Shown piece by piece: positions 35,143 through 41,878 of a stretch of 55,606 nt of DNA. The notes under the pieces are model-generated. The model saw only the letters and a program-made list of their open reading frames with translations. It did not search any database and was not told the DNA's origin. Source of the DNA: Planctomycetota bacterium. GTDB taxonomy: Bacteria > Planctomycetota > UBA1135 > GCA-002686595. The first letter of the stretch is position 1. Every line of letters starts with the position of its first letter. The position numbers were made by a program, and so were the translations under genes. The stretch covers positions 1-55,606 of the forward strand of contig JADLBP010000127.1 in assembly GCA_020847695.1 (NCBI GenBank). Direction: 5' to 3'.

Positions 35143-35333
35143 GGATGGCCTCCCGCGAGGAACGAGGGAGGAAGCGCGGCCTGAATCGGCGCCCGCCGTG
35201 GCCGTTCTTGAGCGTCGCGCGGAATGCGTCGTGTTCCGGCAGGCCTTTCCACGGGAGCTCCGCGTGCCCGTTTCCCTCCGGAGTCTGCTAACTTTGGCCG
35301 CAGGCTCGCCCAAGCCGATCCATAGCGCCCCGC

Positions 35334-36644
35334 ATGACCGATCGCTCACTCGAGGAAGTCATCCACGAACGCGAGTTCTGCGCGCTGCTGAACGCGCGCG
35401 CTTCGTCGTTCTGGATGTTGTGCAACACCCTGCTCGAGACCGCGAGCAAGGATTGGGGCAAGAAGCACTACTACCCGCTGGTGAGCGAGGCGGAGGCGCT
35501 CGAGTCGTTCCTCGACGACTTCGGAGCCCAGTACAACCGCACCTATTCGCCGCTGCGCGAGTTCGTCGCGTCGGCGCGTTGGTTCGCGCTTTCCGGGTTC
35601 AGCCTCGGGCACCTCCAAGGACGCTTCGAGCGCTACGGGATCGTTCAAGAGCTCGACGCGGACGATGTCGCCGATCTGCGTCGGTCGTTCCACCGTGCGG
35701 GAGCGATGATCCGGCGCTGCACGCTCAACTTGCTGCAGGAGATCCAGAAGGAAGCGCGCACTCTCGGGCTCGACCTTCCGAAGGAAGGGCTGCAAGAGAA
35801 CGACTTCGCGGACGGCTTCACGCGCCAACGTCTGCCGCGCAACGTCGGTCAAGAGGAGATCGTCGACGAGGAGCAGCGCATCGCCGAGATCGCCTCCAAG
35901 TTCGTCGCCGCTTGCACCATGTTCGCCGGGCTCGGCGTTCGGCGGCTGACCGCGCAGAAGGAGCGCGAGCAATACCTCTCTCGGGTCTGCAGCGAAGAGC
36001 GAGCGCGGGTCTACGAGGCGATCGTCCACAACTTGCAGTCGACCTACGACACGCACGTCAAGAACACCGTGCTCGAAGGTCAGGATGAGAAGCTCCCTCG
36101 CCTGCGCGGGCACCTATCCGCGTCGCTGCACTTCCTCGAAGCCGTGACGTTCCTCACGCACTTCGTCGAGCGGCACGACAGCGGCTCGCGCGACGAAGAA
36201 GCGGAGCGACGCATGCACGCACTCGTCGATCGCGCCGAGGTGCAGGATGTGATCCTGAACCATCTCCTCTACTGGGCGGATCGGTTCATGCGCGGCGGCA
36301 AAGCTCTCGCGGAGTCGCTGCTTCGACAGTACACGAACGTGCAGGAGCTCGTCGTCGAGCTCCCCGACGACCTCAAGCTTCACGCGCGTCCCGCGGCGTT
36401 GATCGTCAGCATCGTCAATCGCTACGCGACGCCGGTCGAATTGGAAGTTGACGGCCGGCGCTGCAATGCGAGCTCGATCCTCGATGTGCTCGTGACCGTC
36501 GGCTCCCATCCGGAAGCGCGGCGCTACGTGTTCCGCGGCGACGAGAACCCGCTCCGCGACATAGGACTGCTCTTCGAGCACGGCCTGGGCGAGCACGGCA
36601 TGGATCGCTTGCCGACCGAGTTGCAGTACCTGCGCAACGCGTAG
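35334..36644 (+). CDS. HPr-domain protein with a large helical N-terminal region
   Basis: 436 residues. The last 95 residues are an HPr-like phosphocarrier domain: LKLHARPAALIVSIV with H350 equal to HPr His15, and NASSILDVL with S381 equal to regulatory Ser46. The His-Ser distance is 31 residues, as in HPr. Residues 1-340 are alpha-helical and unrecognised, without membrane segments. It could be a phosphorylation-controlled regulator using PTS or HPr kinase signals instead of a carrier. No ptsI or hprK is in the window. It is divergent from the sigma-factor gene, 205 bp apart. Confidence 0.75.
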   Translation: MTDRSLEEVIHEREFCALLNARASSFWMLCNTLLETASKDWGKKHYYPLVSEAEALESFLDDFGAQYNRTYSPLREFVASARWFALSGFSLGHLQGRFERYGIVQELDADDVADLRRSFHRAGAMIRRCTLNLLQEIQKEARTLGLDLPKEGLQENDFADGFTRQRLPRNVGQEEIVDEEQRIAEIASKFVAACTMFAGLGVRRLTAQKEREQYLSRVCSEERARVYEAIVHNLQSTYDTHVKNTVLEGQDEKLPRLRGHLSASLHFLEAVTFLTHFVERHDSGSRDEEAERRMHALVDRAEVQDVILNHLLYWADRFMRGGKALAESLLRQYTNVQELVVELPDDLKLHARPAALIVSIVNRYATPVELEVDGRRCNASSILDVLVTVGSHPEARRYVFRGDENPLRDIGLLFEHGLGEHGMDRLPTELQYLRNA

Positions 36645-36653
36645 CCTCGCGGG

Positions 36654-37388
36654 TTAAACGCCGAGGAAGAGGCGATCGGCGAGCATGCCCGGTAAGCCGG
36701 CGTCGTGGATCCGTTGTGCTTCCGTCCGGATGTCGTACTCGACTCGCTTGATCCAGACGCGGCCGAGCTCGGAGTCGTACACCGCGTAGGCGGCCCGCGG
36801 ATCCTCGTCCCGCGGTTGACCTACGCTACCGACGTTCACCAGGGCTCTCGCCGCTTCATCGACGTCGATCTCGGTGTCGATCGTGTAGGCCGTCCGAGAC
36901 GGATCGTCGTGCAGACGCAGCAGAGTCACCGGCACATGGGTGTGTCCGACGAAACACACCGGCAGCGGCATGACGTCGAGCGAAGGGTCGGCGTCCGTCG
37001 GGCTCTGGATGTAGTCGAACAGCTCCGGTCGAAAGAGGGTTCCGTGCGACAGCGAGCAGTGCTCGAAGTGCAGGACCAGCGGCGACGACATCAGCCACGC
37101 TCGGTCGGCATCGCGCAGCTTCGATCGAGTCCAGTCGACCGCCGCGCGCGCGTAGTTGTTGAAGTACCGCGTATCGAGCAGCTGCAGGCACGCTGCGTCG
37201 TGGTTTCCCATGACCGCTTTCACCTGGCGCTCTCTCAGCAGCGCGATGCACTCCGCTGGCGCAGCGCCGTAGCCCACGACGTCCCCCACGCTCAACGTCT
37301 GGTCCACGCCTTCGCGGTCCAACGCCGCCAAGACACTCTCCAGAGCGGAGAGGTTGGAGTGGATGTCCCCGAGAACGCCGTACCTCAT
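36654..37388 (-). CDS. Metallophosphoesterase (YfcE/MJ0936-like)
   Basis: 244 residues. All calcineurin-like metal motifs are present: GDIHSN, GDVVGYG, GNHD, SLSHGT and GHTHVP. NVGSVGQPRDEDPRAAY is typical of the YfcE-type phosphodiesterase group. Likely a cytoplasmic phosphodiesterase or phosphatase of unknown substrate. Its start overlaps the membrane-protein stop by 4 bp (ATGA). It is convergent with the HPr fusion gene, 9 bp apart. Confidence 0.85.
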   Translation of the reverse strand: MRYGVLGDIHSNLSALESVLAALDREGVDQTLSVGDVVGYGAAPAECIALLRERQVKAVMGNHDAACLQLLDTRYFNNYARAAVDWTRSKLRDADRAWLMSSPLVLHFEHCSLSHGTLFRPELFDYIQSPTDADPSLDVMPLPVCFVGHTHVPVTLLRLHDDPSRTAYTIDTEIDVDEAARALVNVGSVGQPRDEDPRAAYAVYDSELGRVWIKRVEYDIRTEAQRIHDAGLPGMLADRLFLGV

Positions 37389-38029
37389 GAAGTCGGTCTG
37401 AACCGTCGCCCGAGGAGAATAGCCGCCACGCCGAAAGCCAGGATCGCTCCGGTATCGGCGATGCAGCCCGCGAACGTTTGGCCGTTGCGCCCCAGATCAT
37501 GAAGCGGCGCGCCAGGATCCAAGAAGCCGAGACTCGGCGCGGCTCGAGGCAGCAACCATCCGATGAACACCGCGACGCCCCCGCTCCCCCACTTGGCAAG
37601 CGGCAGCGCAGCCAGCAGCGCCACGAGCGCACCCCACCGCAGCGCGAACAGCCCGAGAGCAACTGCGACGGTGACCCCTTCCCCCATCGCGCTCGAAGTG
37701 GAATCTGCCGCGGCGCCTCCGATGAGCGCCGCAACAGCCGCTGCAGCGGCGAGCAGCGCGGCAGCTCCCGCAGCGACCAATACGGCACGCGTTCCGAGTG
37801 TCCGCCGCGTCAACTCGCGAGCCTCGGACCATCTAAGAACGACATAAACAGCCACTAGTAGGCCAGATACACTAACGATGGGAGATAGTGGCTGGAACTC
37901 TAACTCGCCATTCACCGCCGACGACTCCAGCCCCGCGAAGAAGCCAAGGGTGCCGGACAAGACCAGCAGGAACCACAGTGCCGGAGCGCGGCAGATCGCC
38001 AGGGTGGTGCTGAGCGCTGAATTGGGCAT
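37385..38029 (-). CDS. Multi-span membrane protein, unknown
   Basis: 214 residues from ATG 38029; an ATG at 38077 is in frame but would run across the inverted repeat. About six hydrophobic segments: WFLLVLSGTLGFFAGL, VSVSGLLVAVYVVL, an Ala-rich helix and later ones. No known family motif. The C-terminal GFLDPGAPLHDLGRNGQTFAGCI loop is the only distinctive part. It is coupled to the phosphoesterase and divergent from parB. This gene's start region is less GC-rich than its neighbours. Confidence 0.55.
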   Translation of the reverse strand: MPNSALSTTLAICRAPALWFLLVLSGTLGFFAGLESSAVNGELEFQPLSPIVSVSGLLVAVYVVLRWSEARELTRRTLGTRAVLVAAGAAALLAAAAAVAALIGGAAADSTSSAMGEGVTVAVALGLFALRWGALVALLAALPLAKWGSGGVAVFIGWLLPRAAPSLGFLDPGAPLHDLGRNGQTFAGCIADTGAILAFGVAAILLGRRFRPTS

Positions 38030-38040
38030 CGTGGGTTGCA

Positions 38041-38058
38041 ACCACAGCATCCTGTGGT
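38041..38058. promoter_or_regulatory. Inverted repeat between the membrane-protein gene and parB
   Basis: ACCACAG-CATC-CTGTGGT, a perfect 7-bp inverted repeat. It lies just ahead of a TATACT -10-like box (38078-38083) and could be an operator for parB or the divergent gene. Confidence 0.35.
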
Positions 38059-38077
38059 GGTCTGTATGGCTGGCCAC

Positions 38078-38083
38078 TATACT
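38078..38083 (+). promoter_or_regulatory. -10-like box for parB
   Basis: TATACT, five of six to consensus, 67 bp before the parB ATG. The parS palindrome lies downstream, inside the putative leader. No clear -35. Confidence 0.35.
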
Positions 38084-38118
38084 CGGCGCCTCAACGAACG
38101 CGAGCTATCGAAGCGGGA

Positions 38119-38134
38119 GGTTCCACGTGGAACC
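38119..38134. promoter_or_regulatory. parS: parS site
   Basis: GGTTCCACGTGGAACC is a perfect 16-bp palindrome differing from the classic TGTTTCACGTGAAACA only at the outer base and the fifth base of each arm; GTTCCACGTGGAAC-type variants are known parS sites. It lies 16 bp before the parB start, so ParB could also control its own gene from it. No second copy was noticed in the window. Confidence 0.75.
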
Positions 38135-38150
38135 ACGGAGGAGTTAGGAC

Positions 38151-39014
38151 ATGGAACGTCGCTTGGGCAAAGGACTGGGATCGCTGCTCGGGGGTGGAAG
38201 CCCGGAGTCACAGGGCGTCACGACGATCCCGGTAGAGAACCTCAGCCCTAACCCCTTTCAACCGAGGCGCTCGTTCGAGCCGGCCGCCCTGCAGGAGTTG
38301 GGGGAGAGCCTTCGTAGGCATGGGATGATGCACCCGATTGTCGTTCGACGAAGCGGCGAACGCTTCGAGATCATCTCGGGCGAGCGACGGTGGCGCGCGA
38401 GCCAGCTCATTGGACTAGAGCGGGTCCCGGTGAGCATCCGGGAGAGAGTTGATGACCGGGAGATGCTTGAGTTGGCGCTGGTGGAGAATCTCCAGCGCCG
38501 CGATCTGAACCCCATCGAACGTGCGGCGGGCTTCCGATCCATGTGCGAGCAGTTGGGTCTGACCCAAGAGCAGGTCGCGGAGCGGGTTGGGCTGCAGCGA
38601 TCGACGGTGACCAACCACCTTCGCCTGCTGGAGTTGCCGAAGAAGATCCAGGACGCGTTGGTGGCAGACCTAATCCAGATGGGCCATGCCCGCGCTCTGC
38701 TCGGGGTTTCGGACCCGCGAGAGCAGGTGTCGATGATGGAGACCGCCGTGCGTGACGCGCTGTCGGTGCGTCAAGTGGAGGAGCGGGTGCGGGCCAGCGG
38801 CGCTGCCGGAGGGACGCGCGCGAAGGAACTCCCGCGTCCCGGAGCGGAACCCACCTGGGCCGGAGCGTTGGCGAGGCGGCTCAGCGAAGCCCTGGGGACC
38901 AAGGTGCGAGTCACTACACTCGAGGGTGAACGGTCGCAGATCGTTATCGACTGCTTCTCACTGCAGGAGCTGAACCGCATCGTGGATACGATGGCCCCGA
39001 AGCCGACGCTCTAA
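38151..39014 (+). CDS. parB: Chromosome-partitioning protein ParB
   Basis: 287 residues; ATG preceded by GGAGGAG. RRLGKGLGSLLGG start (ParA-contact), VENLSPNPFQPRR, the CTPase boxes (ISGERRWRAS and ENLQRRDLNPIERA), a helix-turn-helix (TQEQVAERVGLQRSTVTNHL) and a C-terminal dimer domain. It loads at parS and spreads as a CTP-dependent clamp to help segregate the origin. parA is on the other strand 8.4 kb to the left. Its stop is 4 bp from the convergent cyclophilin stop. Confidence 0.94.
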   Translation: MERRLGKGLGSLLGGGSPESQGVTTIPVENLSPNPFQPRRSFEPAALQELGESLRRHGMMHPIVVRRSGERFEIISGERRWRASQLIGLERVPVSIRERVDDREMLELALVENLQRRDLNPIERAAGFRSMCEQLGLTQEQVAERVGLQRSTVTNHLRLLELPKKIQDALVADLIQMGHARALLGVSDPREQVSMMETAVRDALSVRQVEERVRASGAAGGTRAKELPRPGAEPTWAGALARRLSEALGTKVRVTTLEGERSQIVIDCFSLQELNRIVDTMAPKPTL

Positions 39015-39018
39015 ACGC

Positions 39019-40032
39019 TTAGGGCTTCACGGTGGCGGTGGTGAGGACAGCGGGCACCGCGGGCCGGTCCTGGCTCCCCTCGGCAAGCTCGGTCGCAGCG
39101 ATTCGTTGCACGACATCCATGCCAGAGGTGACCTTGCCGAAGATCGTGTAATCCCCGTCTAGGTGGTGGGCCGCCTTCACGGTGAGGTAGAACTGGCTGC
39201 CGGAGCTCTCGGTGTCGCCCTGCTTTTTCGCGGCAGCGAGCACGCCTTCGAAGTGGTAGAGCTCGGCGTGCTCGAGCGGGATGGTGTAGCCGGGACCGCC
39301 CTGGCCCCAGGTGCTGGTCGCATCGGTCTTGGAGTTCGGATCGCCGCCCTGGATCATCATCCTGGGGTCGACGCGATGGAAACGCGTGCCGTCGTAGAAC
39401 TTCTCTTGCACCAACTTGAGGAAATTCGCGCAATGCGCCGGGGCCTTATCGGTGTACAACTGCACCTCAATGACGCCCTGATCGGTGGTTAAGGTCACTG
39501 TAGGCGCGTCGGCGGGAGGCGGCGGGTTCGCGAGGATCGCAGCGTGGCTCGTTTTCCACGTCTCGTTCTTGTCCAGAGCGGAGAGGAAGGCGTCCGCGAG
39601 CGTGAGTCCCTCCTGCTCAGCGGGCAGCGCAAGGGCCGGGTGCTTCGGGTTCTGCTGCTTGAGCTTTTCGATGGCGGATCGGGCCCCAGACACATCGCCG
39701 GCGGCGTAACGGCTCCGCGCTTCGACCAACCGGGCCCAACCACCGGTCGGGTCAGCGGGGAGCTCGTCGCCGAGCCGCGCGAGCAGTTCGGGCTGGCCGC
39801 CCGGCATCTGAGTGAACGGGTTGGGCTCGAGAATCGTCGAGAGGCGCGACCACGTACTCACGCGGGCGACTTGGGCCTGCTTTTTCCGGTACTGCGAAAA
39901 GAGCACGGCCGCCCCGGCGGCGATCAGCAAGACAAGGCCAGCGAGCCAGTACTTCGCCACCCACGCCTGAAAGGGCGTCGCCTCAGATCTGGGTGCGACC
40001 GTGACGGCGGTGGGTGCTTTGTGTTGTGCCAT
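39019..40032 (-). CDS. Membrane-anchored peptidyl-prolyl isomerase (cyclophilin)
   Basis: 337 residues. A short cytoplasmic start, one membrane helix (YWLAGLVLLIAAGAAVLF, about residues 28-46), a helical spacer with TPR-like spacing (to about 150), then a bacterial cyclophilin domain: FYDGTRFHRVDPRMMIQGGDP, GSQFYLTVKAAHHLDGDYTIFGKV. The active Arg in FHRV and the QGGD and SQFY blocks are intact. Probably acts outside the inner membrane on folding of exported proteins. TGAGGAACC precedes the ATG. Confidence 0.85.
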   Translation of the reverse strand: MAQHKAPTAVTVAPRSEATPFQAWVAKYWLAGLVLLIAAGAAVLFSQYRKKQAQVARVSTWSRLSTILEPNPFTQMPGGQPELLARLGDELPADPTGGWARLVEARSRYAAGDVSGARSAIEKLKQQNPKHPALALPAEQEGLTLADAFLSALDKNETWKTSHAAILANPPPPADAPTVTLTTDQGVIEVQLYTDKAPAHCANFLKLVQEKFYDGTRFHRVDPRMMIQGGDPNSKTDATSTWGQGGPGYTIPLEHAELYHFEGVLAAAKKQGDTESSGSQFYLTVKAAHHLDGDYTIFGKVTSGMDVVQRIAATELAEGSQDRPAVPAVLTTATVKP

Positions 40033-40564
40033 GGTTCCTCAATATGCTCGCGGCCAGGATACGGCGTATCCACGGCACGATGTCCCAGGCTCGTTCGACG
40101 ATGCGCCGGACGGACAGGGGCGCGCGATTCTATGGGCCTGGGGAAGGACGGACAAGGCGGATCAGGCGCCGTCCGCTCGCTGGGGCGGACTTTGCCCAAC
40201 GCGGCGCGCGAAGCGACGTCATGAGTAGGTGGGATCCACGGGCCGGGCGCCTGGTGGGGCTGTCAGTTGGACGGCTGGATACCGGGTTTTTGTGGTCCAA
40301 TTGGACATAACTCATCGGCAGATGTGGCGCCTAACCGTTGAGCCATGCGCGAAGGACCTCGATTTGCGAAGCCCTGTGCATGGCGAACTCTAGCAGTACC
40401 AGGGCGGACAGGACCGCCGTCGTGGTTGCTAGGCTGTGCGGTTCTGCCGCCATCGATAGCCGAAAGCTCGCTCGGCTGGGCGGGGACCGCGACCAGGATC
40501 GCCCCTCAGGGCGGGTCGGGGTTTCCGACCGGCGGCCAGCGGAAGCCCCACGGAAACCAACGCC
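40033..40564. other. 532-bp spacer with palindromes, no clear gene
   Basis: It separates the divergent cyclophilin and exported-protein genes. Seen: a 6-bp inverted repeat GGATAC-GGC-GTATCC (40057-40071), a perfect 12-bp palindrome GTCCAATTGGAC (40295-40306) in an AT-richer stretch, and GC-rich stem-loops near 40500-40540. A 40-codon minus-strand frame (40331-40453) encodes a hydrophobic peptide but has no ribosome site. No tRNA, SRP RNA, RNase P or tmRNA signature was found. Confidence 0.45.
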
Positions 40565-41851
40565 ATGATCCTCTCGCTCTGTCTCACTCTGTTCCAGTCC
40601 TCCGCGGTCGAAGCCGCGGTCAACTTCACGGGACTCCAGTCGGCGAGCTCGCACACTGAGGCCCAAACGGTCGGGCAGGCGAAGGGCGACGACAAGAAGA
40701 AGCCCAAGGAGCCTGCCGGCACGGGACCGGGCAAGAACGAAAAGAAGGACGACAAGGCGAAAGGTGACGCCGGGGGGCTCGACCTCGAGGGGTTGCTGAC
40801 AGCGTCCGGGCGCACGAAGTCCAGCGACGGCGATTGGTTGACGGCGGACGAGCAACAGAAGCTGAAGGACGGGTGGACGCGCCAAGACCTGGAGTGGGTC
40901 GCTCCGAACGAGGCCGCGAACGTCGGCCAGAACAAGTGGAAGTGCGGCGACAAGTGGCTCGCGCTCGACGAAGCCAACGACTACCACGCGAAGGTCGGCA
41001 ACTGGTGGCGGCTGCGCGGCAAGTACTTCGACGTTTACTCGACGTGCAAGCGCGAGGTCGCGCTGGAGGCGGTGAAGGAAGCGGACAGCACCTTCGCGCA
41101 TCTCGAACGCCTCTTCGGTCGTGTTCCGCCGATGCGCCCCGTCGTGTTGGTGCTCAACTCCGCCGATCAATACAACACCTTCGCGGCGGGTGACGGACGG
41201 TCGAGCCCCGATCTGCGAGGCCTGTCGTCGGTGCACGGAGCGTTCTTCGCCGAGTTGTGGACCGAGCCGCTGCAGCGCGGAAGCTATTCGGGTTCCGGAG
41301 TCTGCTATCTCGACGCCTCCAACGACGCCGGGTGGAGCTACGGTCGCACCTACGTGCGCCACGCAGCCGGACAGTCGTTCACCGAAGCGCTGGATCCCAG
41401 CGTGAACACCCTCGCTTCGGTGACGACGAAGAAGTGGAAGGGCGAGGAACTCGCCGAAGCGTTCTGGAGCGAGAAGAAGCTCCCGCAGTGGTTCCGCTAC
41501 GGCGCCGCGAGTTACGTCGAGCGCTACTTCCAGGACACGAGCGCGAGCGACCCGAAGGCGCTGCTCAAGTGGTCCGTGCAGAACATCGCCAACAAGGGCG
41601 GCTTGGATCCGCTGAAGAAGGTCTATGGCTTCGAGTTCGGCGGCGATCCGCAGGCCGACCTGAAGCTGATCAACGAGTGCGGTCTGCTGATCGCGTTCGC
41701 TGTCGATGGCGGCATCAAGGACATTTCCGACAAGCATGGCGCCTTGCGCGCCGCGCTCAAGACGGGCAAGAACCTCGACAAGGCGCTGTCGGCGCTCGAG
41801 GACGAGATCAAGAAGAACGAAGCGAAGCTGCGCGAGTTCGCCGGCCTCTAG
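40565..41851 (+). CDS. Exported protein resembling a gluzincin peptidase without the zinc motif
   Basis: 428 residues with a short N-terminal signal (MILSLCLTLFQSSAVEA), then a Lys/Asp/Gly-rich linker to about residue 75. The second half has the layout of peptidase-MA-like proteins: RPVVLVLNSADQYNTFA, then LPQWFRYGAASYVERYF, where active members read P-x-W-x-x-EG-x-A-x-Y. The HExxH that should lie before it is absent and the Glu of EG is Arg/Tyr, so it is probably inactive, perhaps a binding protein. It is 27 bp ahead of the next gene and probably in one unit with it. Confidence 0.6.
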   Translation: MILSLCLTLFQSSAVEAAVNFTGLQSASSHTEAQTVGQAKGDDKKKPKEPAGTGPGKNEKKDDKAKGDAGGLDLEGLLTASGRTKSSDGDWLTADEQQKLKDGWTRQDLEWVAPNEAANVGQNKWKCGDKWLALDEANDYHAKVGNWWRLRGKYFDVYSTCKREVALEAVKEADSTFAHLERLFGRVPPMRPVVLVLNSADQYNTFAAGDGRSSPDLRGLSSVHGAFFAELWTEPLQRGSYSGSGVCYLDASNDAGWSYGRTYVRHAAGQSFTEALDPSVNTLASVTTKKWKGEELAEAFWSEKKLPQWFRYGAASYVERYFQDTSASDPKALLKWSVQNIANKGGLDPLKKVYGFEFGGDPQADLKLINECGLLIAFAVDGGIKDISDKHGALRAALKTGKNLDKALSALEDEIKKNEAKLREFAGL

Positions 41852-41878
41852 TCACTACGCACGCACGAGCACGAACGG

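Noticed and set aside
33272-36088. 938-codon plus-strand frame across hemW and the sigma gene
   Set aside because: It runs antisense to two clear families and out of frame with the HPr fusion gene; no domain.
40331-40453. 40-codon minus-strand frame for a hydrophobic peptide
   Set aside because: There is no ribosome site or promoter and the codon style is unremarkable; kept only as a remark in the spacer entry.
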